Of a DNA stretch of 64,000 nt, positions 37,150-49,299 are shown in pieces. The stretch spans positions 806,001 through 870,000 of the forward strand of contig CM036636.1 in assembly GCA_020746105.1 (NCBI GenBank), read 5' to 3'. Every line of letters begins with the position of its first letter. Positions within the stretch are counted from its first letter, which is position 1. A program made the position numbers and the translations under genes. The notes beneath the pieces are model-generated. The model made no database searches and was not told the DNA's origin. It saw nothing but the letters and a program-made list of their open reading frames with translations. The stretch is from Trogon surrucura. Lineage: Eukaryota > Chordata > Aves > Trogoniformes > Trogonidae.

Positions 37150-38679
37150 AATCTAACAACAGCAAAGTGAACATTATCAGCATTAGTGCTACTCAAAAAA
37201 GCGTTTAACCCCTACGAAAACCCTCCTGCCCCAGATCCTAAGAGAAACGTGGGGAAGGTCGGTCTCTCTCTCGCCTCGCCCACCCCACGTGTGTACGGGA
37301 CAGGTACGTGATGAAGCTGCTGCTTAGTACCAGAGAAAAGGTGATGACCCCTCGCCAGATTCAAATCCCACCCAAGTTTACGAGTCTCCTCATTGTCTTT
37401 GGGGATCTTCAGGTCACTCTTTGATTTAATTATGGCACAAGCAAAAATTGCATTTAGACATTGTGTAATAGTTTTGTTTCCCAAGGGTAAACACCTGAAA
37501 ATATAGCAAAGGAGGGTTGGACGTCGATGGGTGAGGACTCAAAGCTGGGCAGTGCTACATTAAATTATATCTAAAATACACGTAGCCGCACTGACCACAG
37601 CATGGGGGAAGTCACCCAAGCCTGACGCGTTCAGGCCAAGCCAGGAGCACGAGACCTCTCCTCTAGTCATGCGATTGCAAAAACAAGAGTATGGGAAAGC
37701 GGGGAGTGTTTTGAAGTGAACGCACACCCTGAGAGCACCCCGCACCCATACCTGATCCTCTCTGCTTGTTTTGAGCGCAGTTGGCTCCGTCTCATCTAAA
37801 AATGACTATTCTTTCCATATACAGCACGAAATGCAGGAAGCCACACAAGATCTTATCTGCAGGGGCATGTGCACTTGGGTGGTGTCTACGCTGACAATTT
37901 AGGCAATTTTCCCACGGTGGGGTTAGCATCAGAGGAATAACCTTTAGCTCGCAGCACTGCTCGGGGTGATGATCCAGGACAGACACAAACGGTTTCTGAT
38001 GACTCCTGCATTACTTAGCTCTGCTGCAAGCAAGCTGGGACAGCACAAAGGTAAATATGCCTGTGCCTGACTTAGTGTAGCATTTCTGACCCAACGGTGA
38101 AGGAATTTCTGAAAACCCATAGAACAACAGGATGAGACTTTGCAGGGGAGGATGCAACGTCAACGCGAAGAAAATCACGGTGATCAAAGCCTGGATACAT
38201 AACGATGGGAGAAATAATTGAGGAGAAGGCACACCACATATTAATCATTGGGAACATCTGCTTTGCGTTTTGGAATCACTCATTTCAAACTCGTGGCTAA
38301 TCAGCTTCGCTCAAACTCTCAGGGTGCATCACTGCACAGTCTGTGACATCAGATTAGATGCTTAATTACTTCCTGCGTCAAGAGCACATGATAGGCACCG
38401 CTGTCTTCAGGGAGATCTTCAGAAACAAGAAAAACCTGAGATTTCCCAGGTCCGCTTTCAAGACAGCACGAACATACTTTATGAGGAGCGAGAGTGTCAA
38501 AATCAAGTAGTGACAGGTTACTCGTATCTAAAGAATCTGAGGCAGAGAAGTAAAAGCCAAGGTTGGAATATGCATGTGCACAAGTGAAGGGAGGAGGGAA
38601 TCGAAACAAACACTTCTGTGATTTGTCTCCCTCAGGTCACTCAACACAGTTTTCAACCTGGTTGAACTGGTCAGTGTAT

Positions 38680-39030
38680 CCACGCAAAGGAACGATCCTC
38701 CAGAGCGCTGCCCAAGCGACCTGGCATGCCTGGCATGCCTGTAGATCCGGACTCTTTGCGGGCACACACCTGCTCCACACTCGCCCCTCTTCTCCAAGAG
38801 CCCGCTCGCTTGATGAGAGCCCCGGAACGCTCGCTGTAGGAGCGGAACACCACCATCCGAATGAGCATTTCCCGACAATGCTCATCCTCCTTCCCAACAG
38901 CCTCACCCGGCAGACGCCCCCAGCGGCGGCGGCTCCAGAAGACGCGGGCTTGGAGCAGCGGCAGAGTGGCCCGTGGCCCGCAGGTCGGCCACCTCTGTGC
39001 TGGCGTGGCACGGCGACGGGCCATTAAAGT
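38680..39030. promoter_or_regulatory. CpG-rich cluster, intronic
   Basis: Local rise in CpG and GC ('ccagcggcggcggctcc', 'gcacggcgacgggcc') inside the 9.5-kb intron. It is weaker than the island 2 kb to the right. It could be a regulatory element or simply GC-rich microchromosome sequence; no core promoter motif was identified. Confidence 0.35.
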
Positions 39031-40619
39031 CGTTCTTCAGCAGTGGATAAAGTTAATAGGAAAAAAGGGTTGAGACTGACATCATCATCTTCACACGAGA
39101 CACACCCCCTGCAACACTTCCCTGGTTTTTCTTCTTGTTTTTTACTTTAAAAGAAACAAGGAAATTCAAATGCACACACTTCAAAACACAGCGAGAGCTG
39201 AACAAGCCTTTGTAATTCAGGTGGTGAACGAGGGAAAGAACCAATAGCAGAGACATTTTTGCCGCCCTGAGCACAGCTCAAAAAAAGTCAGAGTGAAGAA
39301 ATCCAAAATCTGAATATCCACTGATGTGCTCAATCGATCTTAACGCTGATGTGTATCGACAGATTTGAAAAAATACACCGCGTGTGCTTAGGAGGTAAGA
39401 CCAGAAACAGTAACATCTCTGAACTGGTGTTCGAAACAGCACCACGCCAAAAACTGAGCATCACGGTGGTCATCGAACGCTGCATTTCTACACCTTAGCA
39501 TAATTGTATTATTTTAAGTTTAACTCTTTGGTCACCCGTCCTTCCTACCGAATTACTTTTGTAGTGGTATGCGTGGCTCACAAGAATTCAATTCTGTGCA
39601 TGTGGAGCTTTTTCTCTGGGTACTTCGATTTATTTTATGACACATTTTAACAACTGAATTTTAATAGATTATCCACACCCTCTTCATTGGAAGAGCAAAC
39701 ATGAACTGAATTTAACATCCAGAATCAGCCTCCGTTATTTGTAGAAATTAATACATGGAATTTTAGTAGAATAAAGATACTCTGCTTTCGAACACAGAGA
39801 AACCTGGATGGACAACAACCCCAAAAAAACTGTTAAAAATTAAATACTCCCTGTCCCACTAACAGCTTAGTCCAATATTCTTGCTTAAGAACCAAACGGA
39901 TGAAGGGGAGAAAAATGCTGCTCGTCACCCACACGGAGAGGTTGGAGTGGGAGCTCTCTCAGGCCCAAGAATATTTCTGGTTGTCAGAGGCTAAAAAGAT
40001 TATTTATTGTTTCCTTCCTAGACTCAGCTCCACTGCCACCTGTTCAGAATTTACTATAAAGCTGTTAAACAAGACGAGAACTTTGATGCTGACTGTGAAA
40101 ACAAGTTTCACTGTATCTGACCCGAGCAGCACTCACTACTGATCCAGAAGCGAAGGAATTTGATTTTTTTTTTTCTTTAAGCACAGCTATCTTTTTACCT
40201 TTATAAGCTGTTTAAAAAAATGTAAATAAAATAACTCGGCGGACAATAGAGGGCATTCATCCCACAGAAAGACAGCCGCCACCCTTAGACATGAAATATC
40301 GCAGCACATTAAGTCATGAGACCCCGCTAATCAAAGCTGACAGGGCCCTGAATGTGATTTCTGCTGAGACTTAGCGATATCATGGGGCACTGAAGCATGC
40401 ACAGCCTGCCAGACTGCCCCTGTTCATGTGACAATGGCTTTTATTCCCGAAAGGGGCCTGCGAGTGACAAGAGTCCCCTTTGTCTCGCGGCTCCCGCATT
40501 CGCGGTGCAAGAGAGGTTCATTCAACCAGCCCCAGACGCTCTTTGAAAGGCTGAAGTGTAACATAAGATGACCATGAAACACTAGCTTGCCTTCTGCCTA
40601 GCCCTCATTCTTCTCCAGC

Positions 40620-41280
40620 ACAGCCCGGCCTATTCAGGGCCTCTCGCAGACTCGCTCGCGCTGCATTACCCCCGGTCTACTGAATCCCGCCATTGTCCCG
40701 GCCCCACCGCCAGCCATCGCCCTTCCCACAGAGCCCTCCGCCCGGCCCGGGACGGCGCGGAGCCACGGCCCCGGCCTCGCTGGGGGCTTCCGAGTGCGGG
40801 GGGACAGAGCCGCCGCGTTTCGCCCGAAGCTCCCGGAGCGGGAACGCTCAATCCTGCTGCCGTGTCACGCGGAGCCCCACGCACGGCTCCGCTCCTCCAG
40901 CAGCTGCCACCTCCGCTCGCAAAAGAACGGATGAAAAAACCCCAAACGGGCCAGAGGCCTCCAAAGCCCACTCTGTGCCCCCACTTTTGCCTTTAACTCT
41001 CACCGCGGCAGCTCCTGCAGGCAGGAGCACTAGTGCCATCCTCCGGCCGGCACGCCCCGCCAGGTGCCGCCTCGCCACCGGCGCTATTTTGCGTGGCTAA
41101 ATCGGAATCGATTTTCCTTCACCTTGTGCCACCTCCTGCCAACCCCCTGCGCACACCGATGGCTTTCCCGCCGCCCGCACGACACCCACACCCTGCCCCG
41201 CCGGGCGGCCATGCGGCTGCTGAGGTGGCACGAACTGCTTCGGGTTCTGACCGAGGCCACGTGAGCTTCAGAAACAAACG
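40620..41280. promoter_or_regulatory. CpG island inside EXD3 intron c-d
   Basis: The densest CpG stretch in the window, about 0.65 kb with dozens of CpGs ('gcccggcccgggacggcgcg', 'ctcgcagactcgctcgcgc', 'ctccggccggcacgcc'). Long open frames on both strands are an effect of high GC. The size and density fit a promoter-type island. Exons d onward lie downstream on the minus strand, and exon e opens with an in-frame ATG, so an internal EXD3 promoter or a divergent noncoding transcript is possible. No TATA box or initiator was convincingly seen. Confidence 0.55.
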
Positions 41281-42958
41281 GCCGTGCCCGTTCCCGGGGA
41301 TCTCTGGGATCTTGTTTTCTGAAGAGACCTTTCTCCAAAACCTTTGTGAGGGACACCGAGCAGAGTGGGGAACCTCCGTGGTTCGCACGGCACAGCACAA
41401 TCAACGCTCCACAATCAATGCTTGGGTGTTTTACTGTAAATACAGCAAGAAAATAAATAACGACAGCGAGGATTTAGAAGGATTTCTGTCTTTCCAGGAG
41501 AGCCAAATATCCTCTGTGTGACTCCGCTTCCCTGCCCCATCGGAAAGATGGGAAGAGCAGGAGGAACACGCCACAGCCCACTGCAAGCGCTCAGAGCCCG
41601 AGTTCCAGGTTTTTTGGGGTTAGTTGCTGTGAACTTAGGTATGAACAGTCCCCAAGGGCAGTAAAAGATTTCCTGTTATTCTTGAAGATAATTCTATTCG
41701 TCCTTCTGGCAGCAGAACAAAACTAGAAGAAAGTTATGGCTGAGGGCAAGCAACAGTTGAGGTTTCCTGTTCTTCACACTGGGAATGACTAGTGAATGAG
41801 CTTTTTTTGTGGAAGAAGGAACAGAAAAACAATTCCACCAAAAAGAACATTTAGAGCTTTCCAAAACCAGATCTAGAAAGAACTGCATTTCTAATGAAAA
41901 CAATAAATATCTTTGGAGCCATGAACATAAATATCACACTTGAATATAGCCAAATACTACATTCCTGTTAGGATTTTTGAATATTCACGTTCAAAAACTC
42001 AATGAGCAAAAGAGCAAGTTTCGAGCAGGTACCTATGAACTGTGAATCAAATACGAAATATCCTTGTTTCAGTAGTCAAAGAAATGAACAAGTATGAAAT
42101 TCCCAGACCTCACTTGGGAATTCAGCTTTACTGAAGAACAGGATCTTAAAAATGCTTTTTGATTTTCTTTTCTTTTGCTAAACAAGATCAAGCTGTTGTA
42201 CACCACCAAAGCAAAACATCTTCCTTTGAGAAAAACCTAAGTTTTTTGCCTTTAAAAAATAGAAAGAAAAAGAAAAAGAAGAAGCAGAGCATTAACAGTA
42301 TCGTAGTTTGCTCACGAGAAGACTTGCAAGGCTACCAAGACATCACGGTGATGCCAGAGATGCTGCAAGGACTCTAAACCACGGGGTAAAACACACCAAA
42401 TTCTGGGTTCGGTGAACTCCTGCCAGCAACAGCCACTCAAACTCAAAGACACGAGCAGCAGCACGTCTGGAATATAAGCCTCAATGGCAAAGAGGCTTCG
42501 AAAGTCCTCAAACCCTTGGGCCGGGGTAACCACATGGGAAGAGAGAGATTTCCCAAGCCCTCCTGGCTGCAGGCAGACTGGAGGTAGCACAGCAAGTCTA
42601 CGACCAACTCCTAAAATCCCTTCTTTTCCTGCCAAGGACAAGGGAAACAAAAAAGAACACATCCATCCCCCGAAATTCTCCAAATTAAAGCCTATTAACC
42701 TATTACTTTCAAAGGTCAAAAGAGGGGCGGAGGAAGGATTCCCCGGCGTTCTGTAGCCAGGCACTAGAGAACACGCGGCTGAGCGCAGCCTGCTCGGGTA
42801 CGCGGGACAGCCACGCTGAGCTGAGCCATTCACAGCCTGCAGCTGCCGCCACGAAACGGAATTCACATTGAAATGCATCCAAAAAAAAAAAAGGACACAG
42901 ACATTAACAGAGGCCTAGAGAGCCGGGTAGGTAAATTTATTTGAAAGACATGACCCAC

Positions 42959-43126
42959 CTCTTTGTAATCGCCCTTGTGATAAAGATGACTGACATGTTC
43001 AAGCAAATAGTTCCGGTCTGCTGTATGGAGCTGGTAAATGCTAATGAGAGGGTCAAGAAGATTAGCCGGGCACTGGGCTAGGATTCTGAGCACACGGGCC
43101 TGCAGCTTCTTCAGCTTGATGCCAGA
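42959..43126 (-). CDS. EXD3: EXD3 coding exon c
   Basis: 168-bp exon of 56 codons, phase 0/0, the same length and phase as the preceding exon. The acceptor has a T-run, a C-run and then ttag|TCTGGC; the donor is AAAGAG|gtgggt. The peptide reads SGIKLKKLQARVLRILAQCP, then ANLLDPLISIYQLHTADRN, and ends LYHKGDYKE. LKKLQAR, SIYQL, ADRN and LLEHV correspond one-to-one with LKQLQAR, SIFQL, ADRS and LLAHV in mammalian EXD3 as I recall it. The pattern of alternating Leu/Ile and charged residues is that of paired amphipathic helices; structures of insect Nibbler N-terminal domains are described as helical repeats, which fits. No frame damage. Confidence 0.94.
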
Positions 43127-44406
43127 CTAAGGGGGGGAAAAAAAAAAGATTAAAAAAAAAAAAAAATCAAACGCAGATTTAGTAAAGATGGCTACAATTC
43201 AACGGCAGTTGAAAATGCAGCTTGTTTAAGCAGTGGAATAAGCCAATTCCTTGGGAAGGGATTCTCCAATTTCCCCACGGTGTCTGCGAGCAGAAATCAG
43301 AACAATATGATACAGATTTTTTTTTCACAGCATCCAATTTGAAAACATGAAATGTTTGCGGGATAATTCTGGAAAAGGCATGTGGCCTTGTGCAAAAGTA
43401 AGATACAAAACTGGAAAAACGCCCTCTTCTACTAGCACAGCTATTCAGAAATTCTCCCCTCTAGTTCCCAGCAGAAAATCTTGGAACCCAGCAACTCCAC
43501 TCAAGGGAGATCTCACCTATCAGGCATAAGAATTCAATTTTCATTCCCAGGCTTGCTCCCGGGTGCAAGAAGGGCAAGAAAAGCAAAAGCATCGTTCAAA
43601 GACACAAGGACACGAGCATTAATCCTTGTGTTCCTACACGATCAGTCTCTTACGACACAGGAATTTCAGTGCCAGCAGCACTTCACTGCACTGTGCAGAT
43701 ACCATAACGGCAGAGCTCAGCAGCTAAAAAGAACCATTTGGAAAAATGGGAAAGGAAACAACACAAACATAAAAGCATCTTCCAGTTCAGAGGTAAAAGC
43801 ACACAAAAAAAAGGGGAAATCTCGGGAGGTCAGAATATATGAAGGCAGAGGGAATGGTAAACATTAAGATGTATAATCTGATGACCCAAAGTTACAAAGC
43901 TAATCATTCAGCTGCTGAACAGTCATACTGTTGCCATTTTCTGCATTCCCGACGATAAAAGCTCCCCACCATATGGCAGGAGTTAAGCAATCGCACAGTA
44001 ACTGGCTTCTATTTGCAGAACTGGAAGAATACGCCGAGTAGATCAGTGCAATTGGGCTTATCCCGACAGCGGGGCCGTGGGTTCCCCTGGGAAAGCCTCC
44101 AGCCCGGCAAAGGCTGCGAGATCAACGCTTGATCAAAGCGGTTTGATCTGGGAAGATGGAAATCCCAGCCTGGAAGGGGAAACAGCTTCTCGTACCACAG
44201 CTTCTAGTATCACTTCGCTTTCAGGCCCGCACACAACAGATAATATCATCTCGGTGCGAATGTCACAGCTCGTCACGCCGTGTTTGTATGACACCACAGA
44301 GAAGACGCCGGACCAGGGAACAAAGTGGAATTGGGGACACTCGAGGGACATTAAAACCAATTGCCCTCTCCTTTCTGCCAGCTCTCTCGCTCTCTCTTTT
44401 TCTAAC
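43127..44406. other. EXD3: EXD3 intron b-c (1,280 bp)
   Basis: Unique intron sequence. Near its 3' end (43131-43166) the plus strand is a G-run followed by long A-runs, which on the transcript is the T- and C-rich pyrimidine tract of exon c. Confidence 0.85.
43131..43166 (+). repeat. Poly-purine tract at the exon c acceptor
   Basis: G7 followed by two A-runs (about 10 and 15). On the minus strand this is poly-T then C7 leading to ttag|, an exceptionally pure pyrimidine tract. Confidence 0.9.
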
Positions 44407-44574
44407 CTGTTGAACAGCAGGATGCTCTTTTATCCAAAGCTGCAGCTCGGTGGTGATGTAATACCCGAGGGAATGCCCTTTCCCCTTCCAGTCGCTGCTG
44501 CTCTCCAGCATGTCCAGGAGTCCTGCCAATGGGTCCGCCAGGCCCGCGAAGCCCCGCCTGGTTTCTTCCTTGAG
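44407..44574 (-). CDS. EXD3: EXD3 coding exon b
   Basis: 168-bp exon of exactly 56 codons, phase 0 at both ends. The acceptor is cggcag|CTCAAG and the donor is CAACAG|gttaga. The peptide starts LKEETRRGFAGLADPLAGLL, continues DMLESSSDWKGKGHSLGYY and ends HPAVQQ. DPLAGLLDMLES is the strongest match to mammalian EXD3, and the following variable stretch then LQLWIKEHP corresponds to its LQCWLQAQP region. The acceptor's pyrimidine tract is moderate and the gttaga donor is weaker than most in this gene, so exon skipping is conceivable and would keep the frame. It follows a 4,725-bp intron and precedes one of 1,280 bp. It is a helical segment of the N-terminal domain with no catalytic role visible. 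Confidence 0.93.
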
Positions 44575-45112
44575 CTGCCGAGATACAAAACCACATTGTC
44601 ATGTACAAAAAGATTAGTGAATCCTCCCTTCCCCCCAGCTGAACACAAAGCTTTATTTTTTTTAATTTAATCTATTCAGAGAGGTAACTGTTGCTATTCA
44701 GTCACCATCCACGCCTCCAGTGACTTTTCATGTCATTACAGATTCCTTCATGGCTCGCTGCATCTCAAACCCAATGGGAAAAGCAGCAATTGTCCACACT
44801 AATTATCCCATAAAGACAGAGAAGTTGTTCTGTGGGGCAGACAAAGGGGCTTGGGATTTGGGGGAGGGGGAGAAAAGAAGTGAGCTGGAGAAAGGCGTGT
44901 TATTAGGAAAATGGCATTATTGAAGGTAGATAACCGGGCTCAAAAACCTACTCATCTTCTAACAGACCTACGAGTAACGAAGCACATAAACCCCTCCTCC
45001 TCATTCTTGTACCACAGAGTTTCACATCTACCCTTACACCTTCTTCAGCCCCGACAGGCTCCTCACGGGGACAGGAATATTTGGGAGTATTGAAATAATT
45101 TGGGTTTTACAC

Positions 45113-45212
45113 AAGAGAATCCTAGAATGGCCCAGGCTGGAAGGGACCTTAGAGATCATTTAATCCAACCTCCCTGTCATGGGCAGAGACGCCTCTCAAC
45201 TAGATCAGGCAA
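45113..45212 (-). mobile_element. CR1 LINE, 3' fragment
   Basis: Reverse-oriented CR1: 'agagaatcctagaatggccc', 'ggctggaagggaccttagag', 'atcatttaatccaacc' and 'tgggcagagacgcctctcaa', ending around 'ctagatcaggcaac'. Confidence 0.92.
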
Positions 45213-46998
45213 CACATGAGGCTTACAAGAAAGAAAGACCAAACGCTGTCAGACTGCCATCCTGCAAATCTCCTCTCCTCTCCTCCAAACCTCCCCAACT
45301 GAGCAAGGTATTTTGCGGTGACACCCCGCACGGCAGGCACCGCGCACCTCCGTGTGTCCACAGGGGCTCGGAACATGGGAAAGCTCCACGCCATAAATCT
45401 TAGGAATCCCAGGGCGATGTGTTGAGAAATGTGGAGGAATTGGACACTCACTTTGTGAATGTTAATAGGCTACTTACTACCCATCTGGTAGAAGTGATAA
45501 ATTAGCAGCACCGAGCAATATCTTTATAATGTTTACATTAGAAGTAGTTTCCAAGGAGCTCGGAGGGTTGGCAGGGTGAAGAAGTGGCATCCTTCAGTAC
45601 CCACACAGGACCTTTCACCGCACGGTACATGTACTGGCGTGGAGCAAGGCAGAAGCAGAGACAGAAAACAAGAAATCACTAAGAGCAGCTGCTCTCTTTC
45701 TCTTCTGGCGAAAAAACAAAATCCAAACGACGCTCGGTCCCTCCTGCAGCCAGCACTTGTAATTTACTGTATACTACAGCCCCAGTCGCAGCTTCCAATG
45801 GAAACAACGTAAAGTTTGAAGAATGACATGAAAAACAAAAAAGAAAATCTATGGAAAACTTGCCAATGAACTTGTTCTATTTTATTCATCGGCAATATTT
45901 ACTGGAAGACAGTTATTTTCGAGAGTGTCTTTCATGTCTGGAAAAACCACAAAACCTATCGTTTACGACAGAAACTGTTTTTTTCTCACTAGATTATCAA
46001 ACGCGGCACGAAGAAAGCTGATGACTAACAAAGATGGGACTCCAGATAACAGATTTCTCCCTCTAAGTATTTTTCCCTGTGGCGAGAATTTGCGACGTTA
46101 AACACAGGGCTCCAACTCCATTGCGAGCTTCAGCAGAAGGAAAAGGCAAGTTCTTCTCCAACCACAAACATCCAACACAACGGCCAAAGGAAAACAAAGC
46201 AACTCGCCAACTAAATTGCACTGTTTATAAATGGCCTCTCTTCTCTCCCCCCCACTCTCCCCAAGCCCTGCTTCAGCACATTTAGGCTGAACAAGAGCTT
46301 TCCTTGGGCTGGAGTTTGACTTTGGCAGGACGGGCTCCAGCAGACACCGGGTCCTGCGAGAGCACAAACCCGCGCTCACACGCAGCGTCTCCGAACACCG
46401 ACCCGGGGCCAGGAGCCCCAACTGCGGTCAGACCGAGTCTTGATTTTGTACCCGCTAGACTTTGATAAGCAAGGGGAAAAACTATCTTCAAAACTTCTGA
46501 GCCATCTGAAGACTTCACCTACGGTATGTAGGAAAGGGGGAAAACCAACCAGCCAACCAAAAAGGCACGAGACACCTAAATCAGAGAGGAAAGAGTGCGG
46601 TGCTGCCTCGCCTCTCTGCCAGAGAAGGATTCCTCTCCCAACGTGTAATTGCCATTTCCATCTCAACTGATTCCCATGGCAGGGAATGTTCCTTGGGGGA
46701 TTTCTACAGCCTGACAGATCATGGGAATAGGAAAATCTTGCTGATGCTCAAACTACATACTCCTTCATCCAGCTTTGGCCTTTTATTTCTAGTTACACAG
46801 CTCAGGGCAGTCTGCTGATTCTTCTTGGTTATTCCAAAACTGTCTTTCCTACGGAGGAAAGGATCGCTCTCTATAACAGTGTCCCAGAACTGAGGTCACG
46901 CTATGGGCAGACACCCTCCTTCTGCTCAGGGACACCGATTTGCAACTAACAGGCCAGTTCACACCAGCTCAGAGCCAGTACTGACTTACGTTCCCACA

Positions 46999-47290
46999 AG
47001 CCAGGCTCTTCTCGGTGACAACCAATGATAGGACAAGGGGTAATGGGCTGAAACTGGAACATAAGAGGTTCCGCCTAAACTTGAGAAGAAACTTCTTCTC
47101 AGTGAGGGTGACGGAGCCCTGGCACAGGCTGCCCAGAGAGGTTGTGGAGTCTCCTTCTCTGGGGACATTCAAGACCCACCTGGCCACGTTCCTGTGTAGC
47201 ATTATCGAGGCGTTCCTGCTATGGCAGGGGGATTGGACTTGATGATCTTTCAAGGTCCCTTCCAATCCCTGACATTCTGTGATTCTGTGA
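46999..47290 (+). mobile_element. CR1 LINE, 3' fragment with ORF2 tail
   Basis: Plus-strand CR1: 'ccaggctcttctcggtgac', 'ccaatgataggacaagggg', 'cacaggctgcccagagaggt', 'tgatctttcaaggtccctt' and 'attctgtgattctgtga'. The frame 47015-47242 encodes the CR1 ORF2 C-terminus ([13 protein letters not shown]). It is one of the younger-looking copies. Confidence 0.94.
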
Positions 47291-47573
47291 AGCGAAAGGC
47301 AAAGGAGCTCGCCCGAGTTGCGCACAGAGGGCAGGGCACGGCAGCAGCTGCCCCTGAAACAGGCATCTCCCCTTGCTGCGGGTGCACTGCGTGTCGGAAG
47401 GGTGACGACGTCCCAAGCACAGATTAGCCCATCTCAGTGACAGCGTGACGAGCAAGTGTCATGATGAGCACATGTCACAAAACTTTGGGGACGTTCGTGC
47501 TGTGCTCCCCACCTTAGTGGCAGCTGCTGTGCCACCATCTGGCCCCATCCTCATCTCACAGCAGCCCTCCTCA

Positions 47574-47870
47574 TCTCACAGAATCCTTCAGGTTGGAAAA
47601 GACCTTTAAGATCATGGAGTCCAACGGTCAATGTAGCGATGCCAGTCCCACCACGAACCCACGTCCCTGAGCACCACGTGGGCCTGGCTCTTAAATCCCT
47701 CCGGGGATGGGGACTCCATCACTGCCTCTTCCAGCGCTTGACAACCCTTTCCGTGAAGATGTTTTTCCTGATACCCAATCTAACCTCCCCTGGTGCAACT
47801 TGAGGCCATTTCCTCTCATCCTACCACTTGTTATACAGAAGAGCCTGATGTCCACTTCACCACAACCTCC
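47574..47870 (-). mobile_element. CR1 LINE, 3' fragment (different subfamily)
   Basis: Reverse-oriented CR1: 'cacagaatccttcaggttgg', 'agatcatggagtccaac', 'ggatggggactccatcactg', 'gatgtttttcctgatacccaa' (one short motif of many) and 'ctaacctcccctggtgcaac'. The right boundary is uncertain because a CT-rich stretch follows. It forms an inverted pair with 46999-47290. Confidence 0.9.
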
Positions 47871-49299
47871 TCTCTCTCTCTCCAAAGTCCTTCCCCGCGG
47901 TTCAGAAACGCATCCTCCAGGTCCAAAACCCCGCTCGTGCCCGTGGCTGCGCGGTTGCTGCCTGAAGGGTGGGCAGAGGGGGACAGTCCCGCCAGTTTTG
48001 CGGGCACGCTCTGCGAAACCACGCGTCCCACGGGGATCACCGTGAAACCCACTGAATCAGCGGAGCTACAAGCGTGACTCACGGGGATCCTCAAGCTTTT
48101 CCACCCTCAGCAGGAAAGCCGCGGTGCTCTCTGCCCGAGGACACGTCGATGGGAGGCTCTGTCCTTCTCAGAATATTTTTCTTCCCAATCCACACACATC
48201 CCAGGGTACACAGTACGGAGATTTTGATGATTGCTCTTTCCTACTGTTGCTTTGTGGGATTAACTGCCCTCAAGACCTAACAAATAATATCTTTTTTTCT
48301 CCAACTCTAACAAAACTTGATAGGAAGCTCAAGGCTTCAGAGTTGCTGAGCTCAAGTCTGTGTCGGTGACTGATCATTTGGAAAGGCACCTCTCACACTG
48401 GTTTCCAGTTGTTCAATTATTCCAGCTGGGAACCACAGACTATCAGTAGTGGAAAGTCCAAGTGTGGCAGAGAAGGACGACGACGAAACCCTCCAGACAC
48501 CTCGGATGGAGCACGTACGCACCAAGGTCCTCAGCCACACGGGCCACTTCACCCAGGACACATTCCATGTGGTGAGCTGCAGGTTTTTGTGTCTTTTAGA
48601 AGGAAAGAAGAATAAATCTCTGCTATGAACCCGCCTGAACAACGCAGAGCTAAACATGGGAAACTCAGCACTAAGCTGATGCATCCAGTGTTTTTGTTAG
48701 TTTTCAGGCTCCCAAATTTAGATGAAGTATATTTTAATCCCTATGAGAAATCTCCACGTGGAGCCCATAGGGTGCTGTATAAAAATACAGCACTAATTTT
48801 AGACAGGCAGTGTAAATTGCATTCTCCACTCTAAAAGGCAAAACCAAACCAAATCAGAAAAAAAACAGTAAAAAAATACTTTGAATATGGAGGCTTTGAT
48901 ACCATTCTACTTGGCAAAGAGCACTTTCCTACTGACTTTAACCCTCCTTTTCCCAGCTACTAGAAACACTCTTACCCCTCCCCCCACAGCTCCTCCATTT
49001 AATGGACAAAAAAAAGTGTTTAAAAGAAAACAAAAGCAACTTTGCTTTTTTTTTTTTTTTTCCTTTCTGTAACTCAGCCCTGTAAACTTCAGCTCTTTCA
49101 TAGGAGCCCCTGAGCTGCTTCGCATCACACAGAGCTACCTTTTCTTTTCACTTCTTGCTGCAAATGCACAGGCTCTTCCCCTGCGTGCTGGAGCTGAAAG
49201 CAGTCGTGAAGAATTGCAGGTCTGACCTAAGCGTTCTGCGTCTGGACATGCTCTGCATGCAGTTATTAACCACAGCACCGAGGGGAGGCTCAGCCTTAC

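Larger units (their letters stand above)
33463..42958. other. EXD3: EXD3 intron c-d (9,496 bp)
   Basis: Contains one CR1 fragment (37001-37149), a CpG cluster at about 38.68-39.03 kb, a CpG island at about 40.62-41.28 kb and an A-run at 42881-42892. No exon-like block was identified. Confidence 0.75.
44575..49299. other. EXD3: EXD3 intron a-b (4,725 bp)
   Basis: Holds CR1 fragments at 45113-45212 (-), 46999-47290 (+) and 47574-47870 (-), and a T16 run near 49046. No other exon was recognised. The long plus-strand open frame 44077-44670 is antisense read-through of exon b. Confidence 0.75.

Noticed and set aside
40666-41521. Overlapping open frames of 100-160 codons on both strands
   Set aside because: High GC in the CpG island depletes stop codons. 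The peptides are Pro/Ala/Arg-rich with no motif, and no splice or family evidence.
44077-44670. 197-codon plus-strand open frame
   Set aside because: Antisense to EXD3 exon b, whose minus-strand reading has splice sites, phase continuity and family similarity.
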